From: Lunularia cruciata
Taxonomy: Eukaryota; Streptophyta; Marchantiopsida; Lunulariales; Lunulariaceae
Direction: 5' to 3'
DNA length: 64,000 nucleotides
NCBI GenBank assembly: GCA_948567375.1
Contig: OX419761.1
Coordinates: 24,616,501-24,680,500, forward strand
Part shown: positions 35,334-47,243 of the stretch, piece after piece
Numbering within the stretch: position 1 is the stretch's first letter
Layout: the number at the start of each line of letters is the position of its first letter
Position numbers and translations under genes: made by a program
Notes under the pieces: generated by a model
Database searches by the model: none
What the model was told of the DNA's origin: nothing
The model's input: the letters and a program-made list of their open reading frames with translations, nothing else

Positions 35334-35759
35334 TGTAAAAGACCAAGACCAAGGAGAGAAATAGGAGAATGGAAACTCATATTGGGACACTTGAATGTGG
35401 GAAAAATCCGGATGCCTAGCATGACCTTTGACTTTGGTATTTATAAGTAGCATACAAGGCCCTTGAGAAGCTTCTCAAGAAGCTTCCTCAAGCTGCTTTC
35501 TTAGAGTGCAAGCCAAGTTAACTAGGAAGCTTCTCAAGAAGCTTCCTTCTAGAAGTCGCCTACTTGATGTGCAAGCTAAGCTAGTTGGAAGCTTCTAGAA
35601 GCTTCCTTCTAGAAGCTACTTACTTGAGGTGCAAGCTAAGCTAGCTGGGAAACTTCCCATGAAGCTTCCTTGATACTTCCGGAATATTCTAGGCTAATTT
35701 GTCTTATGTGCTACTTTGTAAGCCCAACTCACTTCATCGCTAAACTCCATATTGTTGTA
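35334..35759 (-). repeat. LTR of element G with about 62-bp tandem units
   Basis: Between about 35460 and 35645 three tandem units of 61-62 bp each combine a gaagcttc-rich block with a gcaagctaagctag block. Perfect heat-shock-element-like sequence lies at 35588-35605. A TATA-like tatttataa (35441 region) lies on the plus strand of this minus-strand LTR and is also AT-rich in the opposite sense. Confidence 0.8.
35588..35605. promoter_or_regulatory. perfect four-unit heat-shock-element-like palindrome in an LTR
   Basis: GAAgcTTCtaGAAgcTTC matches the HSF-binding consensus of alternating nGAAn/nTTCn units with no mismatch, and is followed at 35607 by a further TTCtaGAA. Related, less perfect arrays lie at about 35466-35485 and 35525-35555. 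Confidence 0.6.
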
Positions 35760-35784
35760 GCAAGAGCCAAAAATAGCTTGAATT

Positions 35785-36384
35785 TGTGATACCAAAACCT
35801 AAATATATTATCCAAAGATGAAAAATGGCTTGGTAACATCTAGAAGGATGTTATGTATGATGGGCTAAGTAGATCAGATAGAGGTGTCACCAAAAGAGGA
35901 CTTTTACTAATAAGGTAGGAGTCAAAAATAGTATGGAAACTTTAGAGCCAACTTTGAAGGCCTAAACAAATGAATTAGGCCTCAAAAATGTGTAGATTCC
36001 CCTCTCTCTCAGTCCTCAAAGGAAAGGCTAGCACTTCCTCCCCTAGGCTTGTCTCATTGAGAGCTTTCCAATGGTACCTCACCCATGCAATTTGGAGATT
36101 CCTACAAAAGGATTCTCTAAAGATTCCCTTTGGCAAAGATGGTTTGACCAACCAAATAGGATCAGAACAGACATGTCACCCATGCTTGCAACTAATCTAA
36201 GGATAGACCTTGTTGACATGTCACCAATCATTGTATCTAATCCAAGGGCAGAGCTTCCTTTGGGGGAGTATCCCTTGCTATATAATATAGTCAAGGTGTT
36301 CCTTTGGGGCAGGGAAGATTGAATGCAGAGCTTTGTGTTTTCTCTTATGTTTCTCTTAGGGTCTCCTATCCTTAGAAAATTACA
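35785..36384 (+). repeat. 5' LTR of element C
   Basis: 600 bp. It is the reverse complement counterpart of the solo LTRs at 30615 and 40334, shares tttggggca (ggcgcccc-like tgccccaaagg in reverse) and ggtgtcaccaaaagagg, but has only one copy of the roughly 150-bp segment duplicated in the two solo LTRs. Confidence 0.88.
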
Positions 36385-36385
36385 G

Positions 36386-36398
36386 TGGTATCAAAGCA
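36386..36398 (+). other. primer binding site of element C (initiator tRNA-Met)
   Basis: tggtatcaaagca, one base after the LTR end. Confidence 0.8.
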
Positions 36399-36599
36399 TG
36401 TGTTTCAATCCAAGAGAGTGGATCATCCCTATTGGAGGAACATGGGCTATTGAGATTGAGTGATTTTGAGGAGAGAAACCATAGTACAATCAAGAGTGTG
36501 TTCAAGAGAGGATGGGATTGAGGCTCCTAGAAAACAATATCTTGCACCTCACTTTTCATTCTTGAATCCATTTCATATCAAGATTATGTACATCAATGT

Positions 36600-37900
36600 G
36601 AGCAAGTGAAAGTATACCTCATTTCCATTTTGGAGTAGAGTTCATGGATATGATGATGAATTCACCAAACCCAATGATTTTTCCTGGGTGACCTATGATA
36701 AAGAGTAGGATTTGAAGATCTACATTCTATTATGATGGATTTGAATGTGCTAAATCCTCTCCCTTTCAACACTCAAGTAGAAATTCATTATGTGGTTAGA
36801 CCAAAAGTAATATTTAGGGATTTCTTAGTCCCCAATTTTGATAAGGAATATTATCAACAAGTGATAGTCTCTCTGAAGTCCCAATGGTAGTCCCAATAGT
36901 CTATGCATCCGCTCTTGAGTAATCATATTAACCTTCTATTGAAGTAGAAGTAGCAATTGAGTAGTTGTTGTGTGTATGAATCATGGATCCGTAGTTGCAA
37001 GATTTGATGCAAAGAATGCAAGGAATGTTGAACTAGTTTTGGGGGATCAAGATCACAATGGAGGCATTGCAAAGTCAATTATGTAACTTCAAGAATGATC
37101 AAGCAATGCAAGAAGGGGAATAATCTCAAAATCCAATACCAATGGCTGAAGTACTTGGAGAGACATTCATGCCAAGAACACCAAACTTGGCCAACAGTAA
37201 AGCCACATTGTTACTATGGATGAAAAAGACATGCAATATTAAGCCTCACAAGGGATAATGTTCCATGAGACTAATGGAGAGTTTAACTTCAATAATAAAT
37301 TGATACTTTTGATTGTTTATGATTAGAAATCATTGATCGTTCTACCAATGTATTTTCATGTAGGGTCTTGACCGATAAGGACTTCACATGGTACAAGCTT
37401 GGGAAGGATCAATGTTGGTAGAAGGAAGAGAGGTCACTTAGATGACCATGTGGGAAAGGCTGCTAAAGAATTTCTAATCCATGGATTCTGTACAGATAGC
37501 CCAAACTTGACTTGGAGATTGAAGCAAAAGAATAGTATACAAGAGTACGTGGAGGCATTCCTTGATCTACATGTTGCAATAACTAACATGAGTCTAGGAT
37601 AAGCTCTTATCAATTTCAAATGAAGATTAAAAGAAGTAATGTTTCAAAACCCTTGCATGGTTTTTGAAGCCATTGCTTGCACTCAAAGAATAGTAGGGGT
37701 GCTTGGAGGAGGTGAAGAGGTAGTTTCAACTCCACATTATCAAATCGAAACACAACACTTTGGTGGACAATTCTTATGGAATTAGACAACCTTAGGTTCC
37801 AAGAACAAGGAGCACAACCGCTCCAAGAAGAACAAAGATGGGTCAATGAAAGGAGAGATGGGGTCCCACAAGGGGAAGGGACTCAAGTAGAATAAAGTTT
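36600..37900 (+). pseudogene. gag remnant of element C
   Basis: A 67-codon frame (37399-37602) reads HVGKAAKEFLIHGF, then NLTWRLKQKNSIQEYVEAFLDLH, which has the spacing of the retrotransposon gag domain (repeat …S…Y…F…L). The remaining region is in broken frames. Confidence 0.6.
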
Positions 37901-38149
37901 TTGTTATAATTGAAATTGAGTTGGGTACTTAGCAATAAATTGTTGAACTCATTTTCATAAATGCCCTTGAGCTCCATGTAGGTGATCTTTGAACAACATG
38001 GGAGAGATGAATTAAAGAAGAGGATGTGGAAATCACTTTGGAAAACAAAGATTGCTAATAAATGCACCTCACAGCCTTATTGGCTTAATGGAGAAGCAAA
38101 GAAGTGGAGAAAGGAAGAAACAAGTACCTAGATATTGAAGAAGACAAAC

Positions 38150-39420
38150 TCATAATTTATTGTTGTAAATGGAGAACTAGAAGGCAATCAAGTGAGAGTA
38201 TTGATAGACTCTAGAGCAATAGAGAATTTCTTGTCTTGCTCTATTGCAATAAGGTTGGGAATGGATTTAAAGAAGGATGAGAATGAAGAAGTAGAATGGG
38301 TAAATAAAGAGGATTGATTCATTATCTAAAAAGGTAGCACTCTTTGTAAGAGAGTATTAGGAAGAGATTGAGTGGCAAGTCATATAGTTAACTTATTATG
38401 ATGCAATCTTAAGTATACCATGAATGGAGAACTACAATCCCATGCTCAATTGGAGGAAAATAAGTAGTGAGAACTTGCCAATGGAATATCATTGGGGTTA
38501 AAGATAGAGCACATAGGCAAGAATTACCTCTCTATATCATAGGAACAGTAGTTATCTAAAAGACAGATAGATGTTTCATGGGTCTAATAAGAGAAATCTG
38601 GAGTGCATAACTCAATGGACAAGGTTGCAAGAAATTGAAAGATGTGGTCAATGAGTTTCAATATGTCTTCCCAAATGATCTACCCTTAGGATTACCAAAA
38701 AGGAGAGTAGACCATAATATCAAGATAATTCATGGAAAAACACCTCCTTGTAAGGCCATGTATAGTCTATCATCTCATGAGTTGGAGGAGTGTAAGGCTC
38801 AAATTGAGGATATGCTACAAAAAGGGTTTATTCAACCAATGTATCACCATATAGAGCTCTTGTCTTTTTTGAGAAGAAAAAAATGGTACATTGCGCATGG
38901 GTATTGACTACCAAGGCCTAAATCAACAAAAAATGAAGAAAAAATATCACTTACCTGCATGGATGACCTATTTAATCAACTCAATAAAGGCAAAACACTT
39001 CACCAAACTTGATCTACAAAGTGGTTACAACCAAATGCAAATTCTGGAGGAGGACATTCACAAAATTGCCTTTCAAACAAGGTATGGTCACTTTGAGTAC
39101 TTGGTGATACTATTTGGGCTCACCAACGCACCAGCCATTTTCATGAGTTTGATGAATCATTATTTTGTCCATACTTGGATAAATTTGTTATCATTTTCCT
39201 AGATGACATCCTTGTCTATAGTAGGACAATGATGGAACACAAGCAACATCTGTAGGAAGTCTTGTAGATACTATGATAGAATCAATTGTACACCAAAATC
39301 CAAAGTGTGAGTTTGGTAAGTCTGAAGTAGACTACTTGGGTCATAGAGTTAGTGCAAAAGGTATCTAAGTGTTAATAGATAAAATAAAGGTCATTGAAAA
39401 GTAGAGTGCTCCAAAAGATT
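38150..39420 (+). pseudogene. protease and reverse transcriptase remnant of element C
   Basis: A DS-x-A-like protease trace lies near 38205. The RT is open at 38635-38907 (FQYVFPNDLPLGLPKRR, KTPPCKAMYSLSSHELEE) and 38891-39202 ([37 protein letters not shown]). The catalytic FLDDILVYS is just frameshifted at about 39198-39225. Confidence 0.82.
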
Positions 39421-40000
39421 AGACTCTTTCAAGAGTTTCTTGGGATTGATAAGGCTCCATCATGATTTGTCAAGAACTTCTCCAAGATTACACAACCTCT
39501 AACGGCACTACTTGTCAAGAAGAAGAAGTGGATGTAGTGAATTGCACAAGAATTGGCCTTTAAGGAATTGAAAGATGGATTATTGCATGCACCAATCTTG
39601 AAATAATATGACCCAAAATGTCCAATCAAGTTGGTTATAGATGCATCAAGCATAGCAATAAGAGCAATCCCACAAAAAAAGTGGCATGATGGAGGGCACC
39701 TAATTGCATATTCCTCTTAGAAGTTATTATCAATAGAATGCAACTACCACACCACTAAATGAGAAGAGTTTGCCGTTGTCCTTCAAGCAAGCATTGGAAG
39801 CACTATCTTGGCAAGAAGGCATTTGCAGTGGAGACTGACCATAAACCTCTAGTGTACCTCAAGACATAGAAAAATCTATCTTATCGATAAATTTGGTGGG
39901 CAAAATGGAGATAAAGGTTCAATCACATATGTGGAAGGCAAGAAGCAACTTGCATATGCATTCACTCAAATGCCTATGACAAACAATTTGGTGGTAGAGG
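39421..40000 (+). pseudogene. RNase H remnant of element C
   Basis: Reads …LKDGLLHAPIL, KLVIDASSIAI-like (39630-39655), then SSQKLLSIECNYHT-like and LARRHLQWRLTIN-like parts in changing frames. Confidence 0.65.
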
Positions 40001-40139
40001 TCAAGATGAGTCTTGAATTTTTGCCAAAGTTGCTTGTTATTACAGAAATTGACCCATTGATTATAGGAGCTCGATCATCCAATGGTGTCACCAATACCCA
40101 AGGACTCACTTTTTGTGATGGTACTTTATAGATCACGGA

Positions 40140-41367
40140 TGACATAGCCATAAGAACCACCATCCTAACAGAATGTCATGATTCCACCATTGTAGGTCAT
40201 GTTGGAGTGGACAAGACCTTGGATGCAAACCAACGTCATAACTACTAGCCCAAGATGAGCAACAATATGATGGATTTTATTCAGTGTTGCCTACTCTGTC
40301 AACAAAATAAGCTTCTAATAAAGCTCCCACAAGTATAATCTTTTGAGGATAAGAGACTTGAAGAGAAACACAGAAAAAAAACACACAATCTCACACTCAA
40401 TCTTTGATGCCCCAAAGGAGCACCTTGATTGTATTATAGAGCAAAGAGGACTCCTCCAAAGGAAACCACACAGTTGGATTAGATACATGGATTGGTGACC
40501 TGAAAGTGAGCTCTATTATTAGATTTGTTGCATGCATGGGTGACATGTTGGTTCTGATCCTATCTGGTTGGTCAAACCCTCTTTGATTGGAGGGAATCTT
40601 TAGTGAACCTTCTTGTAGGAATCTCCAAATCACATAGAGGAGGTACCATTAGAAAGCTCTTGACAAGACAAACTTGGAAGGAGGGAAGGCCAGCCTTTCT
40701 TATGTTTAGGGGGGGAAGAATGTGCACATTTTTGAGACCTAATTCATCCATTTAGGCCTTCAAAATTGGCTCTAAAGTCTCCAAGCTATTTTTGGCATTT
40801 ACCTTATTAGTAGAAGTCCTCATGAATAACATCCTTCCAAATTTTACCAAGCCAATTTCCACCTCTAGATAATATGTCTAGCTTTTTGTATTATAAATTC
40901 AAGCTATTTTTGGCTCTTGCACTTTTAGTAGAAGTACTCTTTTGGTGACACCGTTATTTGATCTACCTAGCACATCATACATAACATCCTTCTAGATATT
41001 ACAAAGCCAATTTTCAACTCTAGATGATATGTCTAGTTATTGGTATTACAATAGTAATCCTTCAACCCCCTTTGTACGCCTACACAACATTAGAAACAGG
41101 TAAGCATGGATCTGGTTTGCAAATTGCCCAAGTCCACCTTAGGTTTGACTCCATTATAGTCTTTGTTGACCAACTTAGCAAAATGATTCATATACATCCT
41201 ACCACCATGGATATGATTGCTCCACAATTAGCTCAATTGTACTTAGATGTAGTCTTTTCTCACCATGGCTTGTCTTGAGTGTTCATCACAAATAGAGGCA
41301 CTCAATTCACTAGTTTGTTTTGGAGAACATTCTTTGGTTTCTTCAAAACCAAATTGGCCATGTCCAT
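40140..41367 (+). pseudogene. integrase remnant of element C, split by a solo LTR
   Basis: The zinc-binding HHCC end is at 40160-40333 (ECHDSTIVGHVGVDKTLD, then CCLLCQQNK). After the insertion the core resumes at 41051: VSMDLVCKLPKS, FVDQLSKMIHIHPTTMDM, FITNRGTQFTSLFWRTFF and TKLAMSI. The first and second catalytic Asp positions can be located (second changed to Asn in TNRGTQFTS). The end is lost to element D. Confidence 0.75.
40334..41050 (-). repeat. solo LTR of the C family inserted in element C integrase
   Basis: 717 bp; starts TATAATC (TGTAATAC in the 30615 copy) and ends GGTATTACA. It carries the same internal duplication of about 140-150 bp (about 40786-40905 and 40910-41050). The candidate target duplications (acaag and atagt) do not match, so either they have decayed or the event was not a simple insertion. 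Confidence 0.82.
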
Positions 41368-41764
41368 TATAACAATATGGAATTTAGCAATGAAGTTAGT
41401 TAGGACTAATGAAGTAACAAATAAGCCAAATTAGCATAGAATATTCCAAAAGTATCTAGGAAGCTTCCCAGCTAGCTTAGCTTGCACCCCAAGTAGGTAG
41501 TTTCTAGAAGCTTCCCACTAGCTCAACTTGCAAGCCAAGTAGACGGCTTGTAGCATGAAACTTCTTGAGAAACTTTTTGGTTAACTTGGCTTGCATTCTA
41601 AGAAAGTGGCTCAAAGAAGCTTCTTAAGAATATTCCTTGAGCTTTTTATGCTCCCATAAATACCAAAGCCAAAGCTCATGCTATACATTTGGAGTTTTCC
41701 ACACTAAAGTGTCCCAATGTGATCTTCTATTTTACTCTTCTTTCTTTGGTCTTGATCTTTTACA
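41368..41764 (+). repeat. 5' LTR of element D
   Basis: Starts TATAACAATATGGAATTTAGC (terminal TG mutated to TA) and ends cttttaca; 397 bp. Contains a three-unit heat-shock-like motif TTCtaGAAgcTTC at 41502-41514. Confidence 0.8.
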
Positions 41765-42129
41765 TAGGTATAGAGAAGGAATAGGATGAATGGAATTTAT
41801 GGACGACCAAATCCATTTCTGCCAAACCATTGGGATTTTTGTGTTTGTGTACTACCCAAGCATAATTTCACACAATTCATCACCTCACATTTTGGGCAGA
41901 ATTTTCTAAATGGAATCACCTTGTCCAAGGAACCTTTTGTACTTCCAATTATAACTTATGGAGAACAGTGGACGTGTTGTATCTATGTATTAGTAAATTA
42001 AATAAATTGGGAGTGGTATGATAGAGTAGTAGCCGTGGTGGCAATACCTTAGGTTATCATTTGCTATGCAAAAATAAATTGAGCACCTTACTTGATTGAT
42101 GGATGAATGAGACTTGCAAAAATAAGAGC

Positions 42130-42900
42130 ACGTAGAGAAAGCACCATTTCAAGAAGGAGAAGGAAAAATTCAATTTGCAAAACCCAAGGTATTTGATGGC
42201 AAGAATCTCTTGGGCATAGTGGAGAATTTTGTATTTGACTATGAATGTTATTTCAAGGCTACAAATCTTCAAGATGAATGGAAACAAATTCTCTTAGCTT
42301 CAAGCCAATTGGATGGAGCAGCAAAGCTATGGTGGAAATCTCAAGTGGAGTGAGCTAAAAGGCAGTTTGTTGCACCAATCCTAACCTTGGAAGAATTCAA
42401 GAGTGCAATAATTGGGTGATTCCAAGTGATAAATGCCACACGAGCTGCACAAGATAAGTTCACAAAGTTGAAGTACATTGGTTCTATAAGAAGCTACATC
42501 ATGCAATTCCAAAACACCATTATAAAAAATCTAGAGATAATGGATGGTGAAGCTCTTGATCAATTCACGAGGAGATTGAAGTCACAAACCAAATTACAAG
42601 TGACTATGCAAGAGCCAAAATACTTGGAAAAAGCCATGCAACTAGCAAAGTGCTTTGATTCCTTGGTTATGACAACTTGGTCTCAACTTTGACCTTCATA
42701 AAACCAACTAGCACATTACACACATGTGGAGGAGCCAACATCGACGGAGATTGATGCCATCCAACAAAGACCACTTGGTACAATAGATCAAGAAAGATTG
42801 CCACAAAATTGCAGTTTCTTTTATTGTTGCTAGATTGGACATTAGATTGCTAAATGTCCACTCAAGAATGTGCAATCTTGACAAATTGCCCAAATAGAGG
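42130..42900 (+). pseudogene. gag and nucleocapsid remnant of element D
   Basis: Open at 42426-42692: MINATRAAQDKFTKLKYIGS, SYIMQFQN, DQFTRRLKSQTKLQV and AKCFDSLVMTTWS. It parallels gag of G. A zinc-knuckle trace (FYCC-IGH-IAKCP with stops) lies at about 42810-42860. Confidence 0.75.
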
Positions 42901-43257
42901 TTGTGGAGCGGAATGATCAAGAAAACAAGGAATCTTATAGGAGATTTTGAGCCACCTATTGGAAACTTGATTAGTTCTAATGGGATTGAAGGCTTGATCT
43001 ATGCAAGTTTGCTTCACTTGCTGGATACTATCAGGATTTTGGTTGATTCTGGAAGTTCAAAGGATTACATGTCTATACAATTAGCAAAAGAATTGAGTAG
43101 TCCTATCAAGCCAATAATTGGAAGTGGATTGATGATAGAGGATGGTAGAAAGGGTTTTGCATTCCATAACTCACATCCTATTACCTTCAAGATTGGGAAA
43201 GAGTATTTGGAGTGTATGAGGTTTCTTTATGAGGTTTTGTTAGTGAAACAACTATAG
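42901..43257 (+). pseudogene. retropepsin of element D
   Basis: 118-codon frame with the active-site signature ILVDSGSSKDYM, then SGLMIEDGRKG and ITFKIGKEYLECMRF. The active site is intact but the frame closes at 43257 before joining the RT. Confidence 0.8.
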
Positions 43258-43352
43258 AGCAAGCTTTGGAGGAAGATAAGTCTATTTTCATCATATAGAT
43301 CAAGCCTATTACACTAGGAGAATCTAAAGAGAGGTAAGAGCCTCATCAAACA

Positions 43353-44270
43353 ATGGTTGATCAAATAGTTCAAGAATTTATGGACGTGTTTTCAAGTGAT
43401 CTGCCAAAGGGATTACCCTCCTATCATGGTATGCCCCTCAAGATTGAGTTATTGCCAAGGAGTACTCCAATGAGTAGACCTATCTATTGGCTCTCATCAA
43501 AGGAGTTGGAGGAGTTGCAAATAACACTTACAAAGTTGTTGGAGAAGGATTTCATACAACATACTACACCTCCATGAGAAGCACCGGTACTATTTGTTCC
43601 AAAGAAAGATGGAGTACTTCATTTTTGTATTGATTACCATGGGCTCAATAAACAAATGGTGAAGAATGCATATCTCTTGCCTCAAATTGATGACTTGTTT
43701 GATCAATTGAGTGGAACACAATACTTCTCTAAGTTGGATCTTTGCAGTGACTATTGGCAAATCCCCATTGATAGTGAGGATGTGAAATAGACTACCTTTT
43801 GCACAAGTTATAGGCATTTTGAATGGAGAGTTCTACCTTTTGGGTTCACTAATGCTCTAGCAGTCTTCATGGATCAGATGCATTGGGTGTTGGATGGACT
43901 ACTAGATCAATATGTGGTGGTGTTCTTGGATGACATTCTAATCTATAACAAGATAGAGGTAGAACATGTAAATCATGTGCAAGAAGTCGTAAGGTGACTA
44001 CGTCAATGGAATTTTTATTACAAGAAGTCAAAGTGTACCTTGTGGTAGAAAGAAGTCACCTTCTTGGATCACAAGATCTCATCAGAAGGGATCAAGATGA
44101 AAGAGGAGAAAATCAAGGCCATTATTGATTGGCCTACTCCAAAGGATACCATAGAGGTACAAGCATTTAATGAATTGGAAAGTTTTTACCAACGGGTCAT
44201 CCACTATTATGCGCATGTGGTAGCACCATTGACCAATCTCTTGGAGAAAAGCTCATGCTTTCAATAAACC
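43353..44270 (+). pseudogene. reverse transcriptase remnant of element D
   Basis: Reads [75 protein letters not shown] and RVLPFGFTNALAVFMDQM. The catalytic motif is intact: YVVVFLDDILIYN (about 43910-43950). In-frame stops lie at about 43576, 43788 and 43997. Confidence 0.85.
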
Positions 44271-44760
44271 ACCAAGCATGAAGAAGCATTCCAAAAGCTG
44301 AAAAATATAGTGTCTTCAAGACTCATTCTTCAACCATATGATCCTCAACTACCTTGTGTAGTTGACTTTGATGCTTCTAACTTTGCCATTGGAGCTATGT
44401 TGCAATAGGAATTTCCATATAGGTTACACTCCATTGCTTTTGTGTCTTGCCAATTAAACACCAAAAAAAGGAATTACTCTACATGAGATAAAGAACAACT
44501 AGCAATGGTATATGCCACCAAAGTATGGAGGCATTATCTCTTGGGAAAACAAGTGATCATGCAAAATGATCACACACCCTTCTTGTAGACATTATACTTG
44601 GAACATATGAAGAGTCGACATCATCAATGGGAGGAATAACTATAATTTTTTGACATCAAACTTGAGGACAAACCTTGTCAATTCCACATCATTCATGATG
44701 CCCTATCATGACAACCTGATTTGAAGTCTCTTCCTTTCATCACAACGGCAATTACAACAA
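44271..44760 (+). pseudogene. RNase H remnant of element D
   Basis: CVVDFDASNFAIGAMLQ (about 44355-44405), then KEQLAMVYATKVWRHYLLGK and a degraded NDHTPFL segment. Stops at about 44407, 44485 and 44588. Confidence 0.78.
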
Positions 44761-45870
44761 TATCAATTGATTCCAAAGTCCAACTTGAGTTTAAGACTAC
44801 TTTACAGTAAAATCCTTTCTTTTAGATAGTACAAGTTTGTCTTGCAGCATGCAACAAGGAATACAACACCTCTTCTTCAAGGAAGACCTTCTATTCTATG
44901 AGAACCGGATCTATGTTCCAGCCAAGGGTGATCTTCAACTTGTGCACCTTTAAGAAGTCCATGACTTACCAATCATTGGTCACATGGATGTAGGCAAGAC
45001 CTTGGGTACTCTCCAATGCCAATGGTGGTGGCCCTACATGAGATGAGATGTTTAAGAGTTTGTATGATTGTGTGAGAGCTACCGATGCAACAAGGCCAAC
45101 AACCAAAAATCGAGTGGACTCCTTCAACTACTCTGCATTCCATCTGCTTGACAGGAACACATGAGCTTGGATCTCATCATGTCCTTCCCAAGATGAAGCA
45201 AGGTCATATAACAATCATGGTGTTTGTGGATAAGCTTAGTAAGCTTTGGCATCAACCTTAGATATTGTTGATGCTCTAACATTGGCACAGATTTACTTCA
45301 AAATTGTCTTCAAGCATCATGGGATACCTTGTGTACTCATCTCCAACCATGATCCTTGATTCACTAGGAAATTTTAGCAAGCACTCTTCCAAATACTTGG
45401 CACTAAGCTTGTTTTATCCATGGCCTATCATCTTGAAACTGATGGACAAACTAAATCTGAAAATTGCACCTTGGAAGATATGTCATGTGCCTTCATCAAC
45501 ATCCACCATACCAATTGGGATGCATGTCTTGTAGCTACGGCATTTTCATAAAATAATTCCAAGCATGCAAGCACCAAATTCTCTCATTTCTTCCTCAATT
45601 TTGGCCAAGATCCACTTGATCCAAATTCACTTCTTGCTCTACCTCCATCTCATGTCCCTCATACTTCCACCTTCTTGACCACCATATCTCAATCTTTCCA
45701 ACAAGCCAAATCTCATGCAAATGATCAAGGAAAGAAGTCCCTCCTTTGTACTCCAAGGGAGGAAAATACATTGATTTATTACTCCTATGGTGGATCATCT
45801 ATTCACCTAGTGGACTTTATGCTTTCTTTACTATTACAAGCTATCTTGGCAAATGACTAAGGAAAGATGT
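44761..45870 (+). pseudogene. integrase remnant of element D
   Basis: The zinc-binding remnant IIGHMDVGKTLGTLQCQWWW (about 44975-45035) is followed by the core in several frames. The last recognisable parts parallel the A integrase C-terminal region (FSHFFLNFGQDPLDP-like at 45590) and SQSFQQAKSHANDQ near 45690-45725. Confidence 0.7.
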
Positions 45871-47243
45871 CTCTACTTGGACCTTATTAGCCTTCTTCCC
45901 ACCATGGACTTTATGTCTTCTAACCCATGAGGATGCAATGGGACACCAATAGATCACCTCTAGGATTCATAGGTGTTTGAGAGGAAATTGGTTAGCCCTA
46001 CAAGATAAATATACCACATGGGCACAAGCAAGAGCTAGGAGGATTATCAAGTTCCCGTAGTCCGATGCTCTACCTCTAGAGCATTATTGTCTTTGATGTT
46101 CCTTGATATTAGGTTAGGTAGGTGATTATAGATGAATAGTCCAAGCATTATCACCCTCTTCACCACACCCTTCTCCATAAATAGTTTATTTGCCTTACAA
46201 AGTATGCATCTATGTATCATTAAGAACCTTCCTTCTTTTCTCCGTGATGATCAACCAAATGAGGAGCTACAACTTATAGAGTTCTTCTTTGCGCATGCTT
46301 TACTCCATTATTTACAGTTCTTGAAGGGTAGACCATTGAGATTGGTCTTTGCACACTTATATAATTATCTCTCCTCCAAACACTTCAAATTTAGCTATTG
46401 TCTTCTCTTTAATTTTTGTTAGTTTGTTGCCTTAAGTCTTGTGCTCCTTGAGCAACTCATTTATTTGGTGCATCATGTCTCCTTGCTCTTTCAAAGGAGA
46501 TATCCAACATTTTTTTCTCTTGATATTGGAGATATTTTCTTTCATTTAGTCTCATGTACTTTTTTTTTCAACTTTGACTCTCATTTTCATCCTTTTTGTC
46601 TCCATGTTATCTTTTTGGCTACTCCAAGTAGTTCCAAGATGGTTAGTGCTAGCATTAGAGAATCCTTGGAAATCCATCTTGATTAGATGGTTGTCCAAGT
46701 TGATGTCCAAGTTTCTGATGCCTTTAATATCATTTCTCTTCTAGCTTTATTTTGTGCTCATGATTAAGTAAGAGATCATATCCTTTCCTTGATCCTATTT
46801 GTCCATACTTTCTATGGCATAGAGATACCTTTGTTGTACACATACCATTTTGTGACAATGGAGTTCATACAATTGGAATCTATCAAGAGCACATGCCAAG
46901 GAAATTGCTTAGAAAGGAATCTATTTGCATAGCCCATTTCACAACATTGCAAGACGTTGTAGCTACTTTTTCCATCATCTCTTTTCCCATCTTTCTCAAA
47001 CAATACTCATATCTCATACCATTTAAAAGATGTAGTTTAAGCCATGTCTACATCCAAAATTTTCTTGCAGACCTTGGGTTTACAAGTCTTAACTCATACA
47101 TGCAAGGTATATAGTTCACAAGCATTACTTCCTTTTATTTTCCACTAACATTTGAGTTCCAAATAGGAGTTTTGAGGATTTTGGGTTCTCCTTTGAGGGA
47201 GGACGAATTTATAGCTCACTAATCTCTGAAACTTTGGTTCTAG
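45871..47243. other. unresolved AT-rich region between elements D and E
   Basis: Plus-strand frames of 96 and 81 codons (46132-46422, 46441-46686) have no recognisable domain. The segment 47150-47243 is the left flank of the E insertion and continues across it at 55278 (…ggttctag / ctatagcc…). Confidence 0.4.

Larger units (their letters stand above)
34390..35759 (-). mobile_element. truncated chromovirus-like element G (LTR, primer site and gag only)
   Basis: Minus-strand order: LTR 35759-35334, primer site 35333-35321, then gag to about 34390, where homology stops abruptly. The gag frame (34640-34413, 75 codons) reads MVELNQIGSIRGYITQFQN, then DQFVWGLKSQTKLEV and AERFDSLVATTWS. It is close to the gag of D (42426-42692). 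This is one of the better preserved gag fragments in the family here. Confidence 0.82.
35785..41367 (+). mobile_element. Ty3/gypsy element C (second family), interrupted and 3' truncated
   Basis: 5' LTR 35785-36384 (TGTGATACC…AAATTACA), initiator-Met primer site, decayed gag, protease region, RT, RNase H and integrase. The integrase is split by a solo LTR of its own family (40334-41050) and then cut off at 41367 by the 5' LTR of element D. No 3' LTR in cis was found. Confidence 0.85.
41368..45870 (+). mobile_element. Ty3/gypsy chromovirus-like element D, 3' end lost
   Basis: 5' LTR 41368-41764, primer site, gag (42130-42690), nucleocapsid trace, protease, RT, RNase H and integrase. It has the best preserved protease and RT of the family in this window. 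No chromodomain or 3' LTR was found; recognisable homology stops near 45870. Confidence 0.85.

Noticed and set aside
35785-36384. Protein-coding frames of 70 and 83 codons (35988-36322)
   Set aside because: They lie within the C-family LTR and recur, reverse-complemented, in the solo LTRs; LTR sequence rather than genes.
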